The notes under the pieces are model-generated. The model worked only from the letters and a program-made list of their open reading frames with translations. It had not been told where the DNA came from and did not search any database. Position numbers and translations under genes: made by a program. From contig NC_014391.1 in NCBI RefSeq assembly GCF_000145235.1, forward strand, positions 5,971,501 to 6,035,500: a DNA stretch of 64,000 bases. The letters run 5' to 3'. Origin of the DNA: Micromonospora aurantiaca ATCC 27029. GTDB taxonomy: Bacteria > Actinomycetota > Actinomycetes > Mycobacteriales > Micromonosporaceae. Positions 35,645-42,870 of this stretch are shown one piece after another. How positions within the stretch are numbered: position 1 is the first letter of the stretch; each line of letters begins with the position of its first letter.

Positions 35645-36289
35645 ATGTCGGAGGTAGAGTCCGCGACCGTGGATGAGGTGACTTGGCTCAATGTCATCAC
35701 CGTGCTCATTGCCCTGGGTGGCGTGGTCGTGGCGGTGCTGTCCTGGGTGGTGTCGCGTGGCTCACGTAGCGAGGCACGGCGCTCAGCCGACGCTGCCGAG
35801 GTGTCGGCAAAGGCAGCGCAGGACTCGGCCCGGGAGGCCGCCGCTATCGCGGCGATCGAGCGTGACCGGGAGCATGACCGGCTCGGCCCTGGGCGGGTAC
35901 CCGGCATCGCTCTTGAGTTGGAGCCGAACCCACGCGATAGCGGTCTGCCCGAGACGCTGTTCGGCACGATCACCGTGCCTCGCGACTACCGCGTGCGCGC
36001 CGTCGCCGTACGGGGCAATTCCTCTGCGCCGATCGGCCTGGACTTGCTGCTGCATGCTGGTCGTCCCTACCGCTTCGCCATCGAGCAGATGCATCCGGAT
36101 CGCGCTGAGCCCGTTGCGGAGTACGTGCTGTTCCGATTCTGGCCGCCTGCTGAGATCGATGACGTGGACACGTGGCGATGCCCCTGCGATCGACCACAAG
36201 CCGACGGGGATAACCGGCCTGGTCATTGGGAGTGGCGTGCTCCGGTTGAGTATCGACGGCCACCTACACAGGTGTTCGTGCTGCGCTGA
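35645..36289 (+). CDS. Membrane-anchored coiled-coil protein, unknown function
   Basis: About 214 residues if ATG 35645 is used. An N-terminal membrane segment (WLNVITVLIALGGVVVAVLSWVV) is followed by an Ala/Glu/Arg-rich helix (SRSEARRSADAAEVSAKAAQ...) likely to form a coiled coil, then a mixed C-terminal domain containing PRDYRVRAVAVRGN, EYVLFRFWPPAEIDDVD and WEWRAPVEYRRPPTQVFVLR. The type resembles hypothetical proteins common on actinobacterial mobile DNA. GC content is below that of the chromosome. No function is assigned. Confidence 0.7.
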   Translation: MSEVESATVDEVTWLNVITVLIALGGVVVAVLSWVVSRGSRSEARRSADAAEVSAKAAQDSAREAAAIAAIERDREHDRLGPGRVPGIALELEPNPRDSGLPETLFGTITVPRDYRVRAVAVRGNSSAPIGLDLLLHAGRPYRFAIEQMHPDRAEPVAEYVLFRFWPPAEIDDVDTWRCPCDRPQADGDNRPGHWEWRAPVEYRRPPTQVFVLR

Positions 36290-36319
36290 GCCGGCGGTGA
36301 CGGCAGAGCGGCTTGCGGG

Positions 36320-37078
36320 TTAGGTGCGAGTACCGGGGAACGACGATTGCAAGGCGGTGGCTCGTGACTCGATGAGCTGCATGCGGAGCTGCCACTCTTC
36401 GTTCGCGCTCCAGTCGCTCTGGGCCGTGATCTGGTCCGGGTGCTTCCGGTATAACAGCCCTGGCTCCGCGATGAAGTAGCCGTCGGTCACGACTGACGCG
36501 GCGATCAACAGCCCAGTGTCTTCCCCACCCGGCAGTGCCATCCAGCCGCCAAGGGCGAGGGCGAGTTCTCGCCGGATACACAGCGTGGCTGGGTGGACCG
36601 GAAGCCGGTATCCCTTACGGCGGAAGTAGTTCAGTACCTCGCCCTGGTGCAGGATGCCGCCCGGTGGGTCGGCGTGTTGCCAGCCAACCGTTGATCCGTC
36701 GGGCATTAGGTCGAGCACACTGCACGTCGTCCAGCCGACGTCGGGCCGCTTGCTGAGTACGTCGATCTCACGCGCAAGGGCGCCGGGAGCGAGCTGGTCG
36801 TCTGCGTCCAGGACTCGCAGCAGATCTCCGCCGCTGCGTGCCATAGCCATGTTGCGGGCGGTCCCTGGACCACCAGGCTTCCCTGTTCCGCTGAGAATGC
36901 GTGGGTCATCGGGAAGGGCGGCAGCAACTTTGCCGGTCCGTCCGTCCTCCTGGACCAACCATTCCCACGCCCACCCATCCGGCAACTCTTGCGAGCGGAG
37001 TGATTCGTAGGCGTCTGCCAGATAGGGAATGCTCGGGGCGTGGACTGGCGTGATCAGGGAGATCTTCACTCGGACCAC
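36320..37078 (-). CDS. Family 2 glycosyltransferase
   Basis: A 252-residue protein with the GT-A pattern: ISLITPVHAPSIPYLADAYESL at the N-terminus, TARNMAMARSGGDLLRVLDADDQ with the metal-binding DADD at residues 91-94, then PDVGWTTCSVLDL and a C-terminal acceptor region. It should transfer a nucleotide-activated sugar in the cytoplasm. No membrane segment is seen. The gene overlaps the end of the GntR regulator gene by 13 bases, implying co-expression, an unexpected pairing within an AICE. Confidence 0.87.
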   Translation of the reverse strand: MVRVKISLITPVHAPSIPYLADAYESLRSQELPDGWAWEWLVQEDGRTGKVAAALPDDPRILSGTGKPGGPGTARNMAMARSGGDLLRVLDADDQLAPGALAREIDVLSKRPDVGWTTCSVLDLMPDGSTVGWQHADPPGGILHQGEVLNYFRRKGYRLPVHPATLCIRRELALALGGWMALPGGEDTGLLIAASVVTDGYFIAEPGLLYRKHPDQITAQSDWSANEEWQLRMQLIESRATALQSSFPGTRT

Positions 37079-37857
37079 CGCGCAAGCTTCGTTGTGTAAA
37101 CGAACTCGGTCCGGTCGCCAGGGAGTACGACGTTCGAGACCTCCACGACGCAGTCCTTGGTGTCCACGGAGACCTTGCGAAGAACGAGCACTGAGACGCC
37201 TGGGGGCAGCTTCAAGGCTTCGGCTTCGTCTGCCGAGGGCGGCCGGGCCGTGATCTCGTCAACGATCCGGTCTAGCTCAATTCCGATGGTGAATAGCTGG
37301 TTCTGAGTACCGCCCGGCCACGGCTCGTTGTTGTCGTCGAGCAGCGCCGGGTTCTCGGCTACCACGTCATAGACCATGTAGGACGTGTTCAGGCTGAGCG
37401 GCACCCGCTCCTTGCGGGAACTAGTTCGGTAGACGCGCTCAAGCATCTTTGCGCCGACCGGAACTCCGAAGATCCGAGCCAGTTCAGCGCTCGCCGGAAC
37501 CGTCCGGTACTCAGCCGAGAAGTCAAGGTCTTGCATGGTCAGTCCGGTGTCCCGCTCGGTTGCGCCTGTGCGGCGTCGCTGAGACTCGGGCAGCCGGGCT
37601 CGATCCTTCTCCCACTGATACCGCTCGGGGGATCGCCGTACTCGCTGTCGGGGGGCGCGGACGAAGGTTCCTCGGCCGTGACGTCGATCGACCAGACCTT
37701 CTGCTTCAAGCGTGTCGAGCGCCTGTCGGACGACGGGCAAGCTCACTTCATAGTCGGCTTTCATCTGCTGCTCGTTCGGCAGCTTCGTTCCAGGCGTGAC
37801 CTCACCTGAATGAATCTTTTCGCGCCACTCTGCGGCGATTCGCTCCCACTTGGCCAT
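37066..37857 (-). CDS. GntR-family regulator with UTRA domain (KorSA-like)
   Basis: A 263-residue regulator. The winged helix occupies about residues 1-75 (EWREKIHSGEVTPGTKLPNEQQMKADYEVSLPVVRQALDTLEAEGLV), and the HutC/UTRA effector domain runs from about 100 to 255 (AELARIFGVPVGAKMLERVYRTSS, EITARPPSADEAEALKLPPGVSVLVLRKV). In AICEs and related plasmids such GntR proteins repress transfer genes. Two matching palindromes flank the divergent promoter at 37906-37935, the obvious target. ATG 37857 follows AGGAG. Confidence 0.92.
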   Translation of the reverse strand: MAKWERIAAEWREKIHSGEVTPGTKLPNEQQMKADYEVSLPVVRQALDTLEAEGLVDRRHGRGTFVRAPRQRVRRSPERYQWEKDRARLPESQRRRTGATERDTGLTMQDLDFSAEYRTVPASAELARIFGVPVGAKMLERVYRTSSRKERVPLSLNTSYMVYDVVAENPALLDDNNEPWPGGTQNQLFTIGIELDRIVDEITARPPSADEAEALKLPPGVSVLVLRKVSVDTKDCVVEVSNVVLPGDRTEFVYTTKLARWSE

Positions 37858-37891
37858 TCTTCACACTCCTTCACGCCTGGATCCAGTTTAG

Positions 37892-37957
37892 GTCTTCATG
37901 AAGTCTTGACGCGACCGGACGACCGGCCGTACGTTGTCTGCACGTCTTCATGAAGAC
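37892..37957 (+). promoter_or_regulatory. Divergent promoter flanked by two GntR-type operators
   Basis: Operator 1 is GTCTTCATGAAGTC (37892-37905) and operator 2 the perfect palindrome GTCTTCATGAAGAC (37944-37957); their centres are 52 bases apart, about five helical turns. Between them lie TTGACG (37906-37911), an 18-base spacer and TACGTT (37930-37935). The regulator could loop or occlude this promoter, which drives the transfer genes. Confidence 0.75.
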
Positions 37958-38011
37958 ATGATGACGGTGGAGTGCGCCGACGAGCGGTGCCCCAACAGAC
38001 AGGAGACGGCC

Positions 38012-38329
38012 TTGAAGCTGTACGTGGACACCACGAGCAAGCAGGTGACGGCGTCGAAGGACCCGGAGCCGAAGAACGACCAGAACGGCAACCAGAAGTC
38101 CGAGAAGAACACGGGCCGGCCCATGTGGTCCACGCAGGTCTTCGTGCTCGACGAGACGGGCGGCGAGGTCATCACCATCACCACGGCGGGTGAGAAGCCG
38201 AACGTGAAGGTGGGCGACTTCCTCGCGGTCGAGCAGTTGGAGGCCATTCCGTGGGCGACCAACGGGCGTAACGGCGTCGCGTTCCGGGCGGTGTCCCTGA
38301 AGCCGAAGACTGGTTCTCCGGCCAAGTAG
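38012..38329 (+). CDS. Small AICE protein, candidate replication/excision activator-like (Pra-like)
   Basis: A 105-residue protein from TTG 38012 behind AGGAGA, directly downstream of the operator-controlled promoter; a TTG at 37934 lies upstream of operator 2 and is unlikely. The sequence is polar at first (KDPEPKNDQNGNQKSEKNTG), then strand-rich with RPMWSTQVFVLDETGGEVITI and VAFRAVSLKPKTGS. The W-x-x-x-V...D pattern and size resemble the small 'replication, integration and excision activator' proteins of AICEs. The similarity is from memory, so the function is tentative. Confidence 0.6.
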   Translation: MKLYVDTTSKQVTASKDPEPKNDQNGNQKSEKNTGRPMWSTQVFVLDETGGEVITITTAGEKPNVKVGDFLAVEQLEAIPWATNGRNGVAFRAVSLKPKTGSPAK

Positions 38330-38417
38330 GTCACTTCGCACGTCGTGCTGTGTGAGCCACAGGTGTCCGTGGCTTGCGAAGCGGCCTGATGGTCCGCTGA
38401 TCCAACCCCATGCGGTT

Positions 38418-38526
38418 CCGGGAGTGTTCCTGACTCCTACGTTCCCGGTCCGGTCGTCACGACAGGTGGCGGCAAGAAGGAAATTGGCCCGGGGTCGGTA
38501 CTGACTCCTACATCTGCCGACCCCGG
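38418..38526 (+). promoter_or_regulatory. Twin hairpins presenting TGACTCCTAC in the loops, upstream of tra genes
   Basis: Hairpin A pairs CCGGGA (38418-38423) with TCCCGG (38443-38448). Hairpin B pairs CCGGGGTCGG (38489-38498) with CCGACCCCGG (38517-38526). Each loop holds the same ten bases TGACTCCTAC (38431-38440 and 38502-38511), 71 bases apart. The location before the transfer genes suggests an RNA control element or a transfer locus. A weaker stem (AGCCAC/GTGGCT) lies near 38354-38373. Confidence 0.6.
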
Positions 38527-38572
38527 TGCCGTCAACTCATCCGATCCCAACTGGCACTTGGGAGGACTCGTC

Positions 38573-39517
38573 GTGTCCAAGTCTAGCCCTCGCCGTTCCT
38601 TCGGCGGGAAGTCAACCGGAACGGTGACGGTCATTGAGGCCAGGGTTCACCGTTCCTCAGCCCGTAACGCCCGGCTCGCGTTCGTCCTGTCGGCGGTCAT
38701 CGTCGGTCTTCTGTCGGCTGTGGTGGCCGCGTCCTACATGCACCCGATCCTGGCCCTGTTCCTCGGCGCGCTCGTCGGCGTGCCGGTCGGTGGGATCGCG
38801 TGGGTGCTGGTCCGGATCTGGCCGGTGCTGCGGCTGCTGTGGTGGTGGGCGATCGAGATCGTGCTCGCGGTCGCCGTGCTCACCTTCTGGGTGCAGCTCG
38901 CCAACCACACCCCGGCCGTGGTGACGCTGCTCGTGGTCACCCTGCTCGTCGGTGTCCCGGCCGCCGTGCCGGTCTGCCGCCGCCAGGTGATCGCCTGGGC
39001 GTGGTGTCTCGTGGTGAGGCATCGGCTGCGGGTGTGCTTCTCGCAGTTCATCATCGCCAACCAGTCCGGTTCGCTGCCGCTGATCCTGTGGGCTCGTCCC
39101 ACGCCGGTCGGTGAGCGGGTCTGGGTGTACCTGCGCCCGGGCCTGTCGGCCAAAGACCTGGAAGGCCGCCTCGACAAGATCGCCGTGACCTGTCACGCCT
39201 CCACCGTGCTCATCGAGCGCGCCTCGGAGCGGACCGCCGCGTATCTGCGGTTCGACATCAAGCACCGTGAGGTGCTGACCGCCACTGTGGGTTCGCCGCT
39301 GGTCGACGTGATCGACCCGGACGCCCCGACGGTCGAGCAGGCACCGCTGACGGTGCCGACCGCCCTGGACCTGCCGGACGTCGACGTCCCGACGATCACC
39401 CTCCCGGCACAGGGCAAACCCGCCGGCAAGAAACCGGCCCCCACCACGACGGCCAACGGCAGCAAGCCCGCGGCTTCGTCCTCGACGCCCGAGGACGACG
39501 TTTCCGACTGGATCTGA
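38573..39517 (+). CDS. Membrane-anchoring half of a split TraB/FtsK-like translocase
   Basis: A 314-residue protein from GTG 38573 behind GGGAGGA. Two hydrophobic blocks (residues about 35-85 and 95-135, four segments) are followed by a soluble domain with LRVCFSQFIIANQSGSLPLILWARPTPVGERVWVYLRPGLSAKDLEGRLDKIAVTCHAS. That domain resembles the region preceding the motor in SpoIIIE/TraB proteins. The tail is rich in Pro/Thr/Lys. There is no Walker motif; the ATPase is encoded by the next gene. It should anchor the pump in the membrane. Confidence 0.82.
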   Translation: MSKSSPRRSFGGKSTGTVTVIEARVHRSSARNARLAFVLSAVIVGLLSAVVAASYMHPILALFLGALVGVPVGGIAWVLVRIWPVLRLLWWWAIEIVLAVAVLTFWVQLANHTPAVVTLLVVTLLVGVPAAVPVCRRQVIAWAWCLVVRHRLRVCFSQFIIANQSGSLPLILWARPTPVGERVWVYLRPGLSAKDLEGRLDKIAVTCHASTVLIERASERTAAYLRFDIKHREVLTATVGSPLVDVIDPDAPTVEQAPLTVPTALDLPDVDVPTITLPAQGKPAGKKPAPTTTANGSKPAASSSTPEDDVSDWI

Positions 39518-39533
39518 CCTTCAATTTCACCTG

Positions 39534-39579
39534 GGACGCGAGGAGCCCTGCGGGCTCGTTCGTGTGGTTCCTCGCGTCC
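39534..39579. promoter_or_regulatory. Nested hairpin between the two translocase genes
   Basis: GGACGCGAGGA (39534-39544) pairs perfectly with TCCTCGCGTCC (39569-39579), enclosing a second stem GCCC-TGC-GGGC region at 39545-39555. It sits in the 86-base gap before the ATPase gene, just upstream of its AAGGAGG ribosome-binding site. It might attenuate, stabilise or serve as a DNA-level site. Confidence 0.55.
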
Positions 39580-39603
39580 ACCAACCGCCCAAGGAGGGCA
39601 CCG

Positions 39604-40476
39604 ATGACCGCGATTCCCGCCCCCGCTGCTGCGGTGCCGGTGGGTCCTGGCCTGTCGATGTTCGACCCGATCTTCATCGGGATCGACGAGTTCGGCCAGC
39701 CCGTCTACATCACCCTCGCCTACCGCAACCTTCTCGCCGGTGGTGAGCCCGGCGGCGGTAAGTCCGGGCTGCTCAACTGCATCGCGGCCCACGCCGCGCT
39801 CAGTGTCGACTCCCGGCTCGTGCTACTCGACGGCAAGCTCGTCGAGCTGGGCCAGTGGGAAGACTCCGCTGATGCCTTCATCGGCCCGGACATCACCGAG
39901 GCCCTGACCGTCCTCAAGCGGCTGCAACTGGTGATGAACAACCGCTACGCCTGGCTGCGCGCCCACGGGCGCCGCAAGGTGACCGCCGACGACGGCCTGT
40001 CGGTCATCACCGTCCTGGTCGACGAGATCGCCTTCTACTCCGCCACCGTCGGCAGCAAGCAGGAGCAGGAAGAGTTCGTCGCCCTCCTGCGTGACCTGGT
40101 CGCCCGGGGCCGTGCCGCCGGTATCCCGGTCGTGGCCGCGACGCAGCGGCCGTCGTTCGACATCATCCCCACCTCGCTGCGGGACCTGTTCGGCTACCGG
40201 GCCGCGTTCCGCTGCACCACCCCAAACAGCTCGAACATCGTCCTCGGCCACGGCTGGGCCGAGCAGGGCTACACGGCCACCGACATCGCCCCCACCAACC
40301 AGGGCGCGGCCTACCTCATCGCCGAAGGCGGCGTCCCGCGCCGCATCAAGGTCGCCTACCTGACCGATGCCCAGATCGCGGGCATCGCCGACTACGCCGC
40401 CTGGATCCGCCGGCCACGCCGGTTACCGGACCAGGTTCCGGACCTCACCCGCGTCGACTTCGGGGTGGCGGCATGA
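39604..40476 (+). CDS. FtsK/SpoIIIE-type ATPase half of the TraB-like translocase
   Basis: A 290-residue protein from ATG 39604 behind AAGGAGG. Walker A GGEPGGGKS is at residues 46-54, Walker B VLVDE at about 137-141, and there is the typical LRDLVARGRAAGIPVVAATQRPSFDIIPTSLRD block with GHGWAEQGY. This is the hexameric DNA-pumping motor of AICE and Streptomyces plasmid conjugation, which moves double-stranded DNA between mycelia. No winged-helix gamma-like domain is evident at its C-terminus; DNA recognition may lie elsewhere. Confidence 0.92.
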   Translation: MTAIPAPAAAVPVGPGLSMFDPIFIGIDEFGQPVYITLAYRNLLAGGEPGGGKSGLLNCIAAHAALSVDSRLVLLDGKLVELGQWEDSADAFIGPDITEALTVLKRLQLVMNNRYAWLRAHGRRKVTADDGLSVITVLVDEIAFYSATVGSKQEQEEFVALLRDLVARGRAAGIPVVAATQRPSFDIIPTSLRDLFGYRAAFRCTTPNSSNIVLGHGWAEQGYTATDIAPTNQGAAYLIAEGGVPRRIKVAYLTDAQIAGIADYAAWIRRPRRLPDQVPDLTRVDFGVAA

Positions 40477-40685
40477 CCACCCGGGAACGCACCTACGCCA
40501 AGGCCAACAGCCAGCGGGCCGCGCAGTACACGGAACTGTGGATCGTCGGCCGTCCCGAGGACATCGCCGCCATGGTCCAGGTCGCCTCGGCCAGCGGCCG
40601 ACTCGTCTACCTGTCCGCCCCGCGCCCGATGGGCGGCGACGACACCCGCCAACGCCGCTACTTGCGGCTGCGCACCACCCGATAA
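40473..40685 (+). CDS. Small hypothetical AICE protein
   Basis: A 70-residue basic protein whose ATG overlaps the ATPase stop (ATGA), so it is coupled to it. ELWIVGRPEDIAAMVQVASASGRLVYLS looks like a compact alpha/beta fold. I do not recognise the family; small genes at this place in AICEs and plasmids are often spread (spd) genes. Confidence 0.7.
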   Translation: MTTRERTYAKANSQRAAQYTELWIVGRPEDIAAMVQVASASGRLVYLSAPRPMGGDDTRQRRYLRLRTTR

Positions 40686-40693
40686 GCGGCCGA

Positions 40694-40731
40694 CAGGACC
40701 AGGACATCGCCTGGCAGCAGTGCTGGTCCTG
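40694..40731. terminator. Hairpin after the translocase gene group
   Basis: CAGGACCAG (40694-40702) pairs with CTGGTCCTG (40723-40731) across a 20-base loop in the 84-base gap downstream of the small gene at 40473. It may be a terminator or a processing stem separating two parts of the transfer operon. Confidence 0.4.
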
Positions 40732-40769
40732 CCGACCTCCACCAACAGCCCCGAAAGGACGTGGCTGCC

Positions 40770-41207
40770 ATGAAGGCTACCCAAAACCCTGCCACCGGAG
40801 TCCAGGTCACACCCGCTGACCTGCTCCGCTGCGCTGCCCTCTACCTGCGCCGGCACGGCTGGCACCAGGGCACCTACTACGCCCCCACCACCGACACCCC
40901 CACCCCGCCGGCCTGCGCCGCCGGGGCCATCGGCATCGCCACCGCCGGACACCGCGTCGAGCACTTCTCCCAGCTCGACCCGAGCGCGCTCGCCGACTAC
41001 CTCGCGGCCATGGCCGCGTTCGTCGACTACCTCGACGACCACGCCCCGGTCTTCCACATCGACGAAGACGGCTACCTGCTCGACGAGCACACCTCCCCCT
41101 ACTCCTGGAACGACGACCCCGCCCGCACCGCCGAGCAGGTCATCACCGCCCTCGACGCGGCTGCCGACGAGTGGGACCGCCTCCACAACCAGGGAGGCGA
41201 GAACTGA
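40770..41207 (+). CDS. DUF6197-like protein
   Basis: About 145 residues from ATG 40770 (GAAAGGA upstream; GTG 40761 is an alternative). The pattern LLRCAALYLRRHGWHQGTYY...CAAGAIGIA and the terminal SPYSWNDDPARTAEQVITALDAAADEWD match a family I know as DUF6197, common in actinobacterial phages and integrative elements. The function is unknown. Its TGA overlaps the next ATG by one base. Confidence 0.72.
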   Translation: MKATQNPATGVQVTPADLLRCAALYLRRHGWHQGTYYAPTTDTPTPPACAAGAIGIATAGHRVEHFSQLDPSALADYLAAMAAFVDYLDDHAPVFHIDEDGYLLDEHTSPYSWNDDPARTAEQVITALDAAADEWDRLHNQGGEN

Positions 41208-41506
41208 TGTTCACCGTCAAGGCGTCCTTGACGCGCACCCCCTCCCGCCGCAAGCGGCGTGAAGTCGTCGAGAACAACGCGTTCGCCGCGTTCGCCCGCC
41301 GCATCATCCGCGCCCACGGCCGCCGCGTCGCCGCCGGTGACGTGGAAGCCCTCCGCGACCTCGTCGCACTGTCGGCCAACCTCGACGACGCCATCGGCGA
41401 AGCCGTCGTCGGCCTGCGGGCCTTCGGCTACTCCTGGGCCGAAATCGGCCAGCGCCTCGGCATCTCCAAGCAAGCCGCCCAGCAGCGCTGGGGAGGCCAG
41501 TCATGA
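41207..41506 (+). CDS. Small helix-turn-helix protein
   Basis: A 99-residue basic protein from ATG 41207 behind GGGAGG. Residues 1-30 are Arg/Lys-rich. The C-terminus FGYSWAEIGQRLGISKQAAQQRWGG is a clear helix-turn-helix of the sigma-region-4/HTH_23 sort. It probably binds DNA and regulates element functions. Copy 2 of the GTCAAG-N5-CTTGAC dyad lies in its first codons, which could make it autoregulatory. Confidence 0.8.
   Translation: MFTVKASLTRTPSRRKRREVVENNAFAAFARRIIRAHGRRVAAGDVEALRDLVALSANLDDAIGEAVVGLRAFGYSWAEIGQRLGISKQAAQQRWGGQS
41216..41232. repeat. Dyad GTCAAG-N5-CTTGAC, copy 2
   Basis: GTCAAG GCGTC CTTGAC lies 9 bases into the helix-turn-helix gene. The codons read here are in a different frame relative to the dyad than in copy 3, so protein conservation does not explain the match. 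Confidence 0.65.
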
Positions 41507-41853
41507 CCACCTACACCTACGACCCGGCCAACCCCGCCGACGAATTCCCCACCTACCCCTACCGGCTCGCCCCCGACGGCCTGGCCACCCGCCGCCAGCT
41601 CCGCGCCGCCGGACTCCGCCCGGGCGGACATCACGCGGTCGCGCAGATCCTGTGGCGTCGCGGTAAGCGCGTTGCGTACCTCTACCGCCTCGACCTCGCC
41701 GCCCCCAAACGGGTCGCGACCCCGGCCCAGCGGGCCGCTATCGCCAAAGCCCTGCGGGCTCGCCGCACCTGCCGCCACTGCGGCCAGACCAAGCCCTACT
41801 ACATCCCCCGCCGTTACGGCTGCTGCCTCGACTGCCACGGAGGCGACCGATGA
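41503..41853 (+). CDS. Small zinc-ribbon-like protein
   Basis: A 116-residue protein overlapping its neighbours by four bases on each side. It carries LATRRQLRAAGLRPGGHHAVAQILWRR, a motif I associate with actinobacterial mobile-element proteins, and a C-terminal zinc ribbon C-x2-C...C-x2-C (CRHCGQ, CCLDC). Nucleic-acid binding is plausible. No specific role is known. Confidence 0.75.
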   Translation: MTTYTYDPANPADEFPTYPYRLAPDGLATRRQLRAAGLRPGGHHAVAQILWRRGKRVAYLYRLDLAAPKRVATPAQRAAIAKALRARRTCRHCGQTKPYYIPRRYGCCLDCHGGDR

Positions 41854-42146
41854 CCTTCAACCTGTCCGACCCGTGCCTGTGGTGCATCGAGGGCAACTCG
41901 CCCGCTGGCGTCCACGACATCCTCGGCCCGGTCTACACGCCCTGCCCCGTCTGCCTCGGCCGCTGCGCCCTCTGCGAAGGCGACGGCCTCTTCCCCGCCG
42001 ACTTCACCTGCCTGCCCTGCTTCCGCAACCAACTCGCCGCCCAGGGCCTGGCCCCGATCATGTGCGCCCACTGCTCCGGCGTGGTCGACCTCATCCCCCT
42101 CGACAGCATCCCGGCACCGGAGGTGACCCCCCATGCCCACCACTAA
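41850..42146 (+). CDS. Cysteine-rich small protein with repeated CxxC pairs
   Basis: A 98-residue protein with five Cys pairs or clusters (CLWC, CPVC, CALC, CLPC, CAHC), which should bind two zinc ions in rubredoxin-like knuckles. ATGA overlap with the previous gene. It may be an adaptor or DNA-binding protein; function is unknown. Confidence 0.75.
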   Translation: MTFNLSDPCLWCIEGNSPAGVHDILGPVYTPCPVCLGRCALCEGDGLFPADFTCLPCFRNQLAAQGLAPIMCAHCSGVVDLIPLDSIPAPEVTPHAHH

Positions 42147-42870
42147 CCCGCCCGCTGCCTGGCCCGCCCGCCTGGAAGGCGGCGTCCTGGTCCTCATCGT
42201 CATCTTCGTCGGCCTCGCCGCTGGGGCGGCTTCCTTCACCCACGTCCACGACTGGACCATGGCCAACAGCCCGGAAGGCACTTCCGGCTGGTTCGGCTGG
42301 GCCAACGCCGTCATCTCCGAACTCGTCCCCGTGGCCTGCCTGCTCGTCATCCGGCGTCGTAAGCGCCACGGCGGCCCGATCGGCTACCCGCTGGTCCTCC
42401 TGATCGCCTTCGCAGGCTTCTCCCTCGCCGCACAGCTCGGCGTCGCCGTCGGCCAAGTCGGCCCCTCCGGCTGGCTCCTGTCCGCCGTCCCCGCCCTGGC
42501 ATTCATGGCCCTGGTCAAACTCGTCCTCGCCCCCGTCACAACCACCACCGACCCCATCGACGCCACCGACGACGTCGCCCAGCTCATCGAGGAGCCGCCG
42601 ACCGTCGACATCCCGCCAGCCGCCCCGGCCGTCGTCGAGGCACCCGTCAACCCGGTGCCGATCACCCGACCCGAGGTGCCCGCGCACCTCATCCCCACCG
42701 CCCGCTTCGTCATCGGCCGCCACGAACAGAGCACCGGCCGCCCCATCACCATCGACGAACTCGCCGGACTGCTCACCATCACCCCCGACATCGCCCGGGA
42801 ACTGCTGCACACCCTCAGCGGCCACACCACCGCCGTCAACGGCACCCCCGTCACTGGTGGTGCCCGATGA
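42133..42870 (+). CDS. DUF2637-type membrane protein (spread-protein candidate)
   Basis: A 245-residue protein with four membrane segments in its first 135 residues (LVLIVIFVGLAAGAASFTHVHDW, WFGWANAVISELVPVACLLVI, GYPLVLLIAFAGFSLAAQLGVA, WLLSAVPALAFMALVKLVL) matching DUF2637. A Pro-rich linker leads to a C-terminal helical region (ITIDELAGLLTITPDIARELL) that resembles a winged helix. DUF2637 proteins accompany Streptomyces spread (Spd) genes that move plasmids between hyphal compartments. It overlaps the preceding gene by 14 bases. Confidence 0.8.
   Translation: MPTTNPPAAWPARLEGGVLVLIVIFVGLAAGAASFTHVHDWTMANSPEGTSGWFGWANAVISELVPVACLLVIRRRKRHGGPIGYPLVLLIAFAGFSLAAQLGVAVGQVGPSGWLLSAVPALAFMALVKLVLAPVTTTTDPIDATDDVAQLIEEPPTVDIPPAAPAVVEAPVNPVPITRPEVPAHLIPTARFVIGRHEQSTGRPITIDELAGLLTITPDIARELLHTLSGHTTAVNGTPVTGGAR

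Noticed and set aside
37934..38011. Longer start (TTG 37934) for the small AICE gene
   Set aside because: It lies upstream of operator 2 and near the expected transcription start; TTG 38012 has a good AGGAGA ribosome-binding site.
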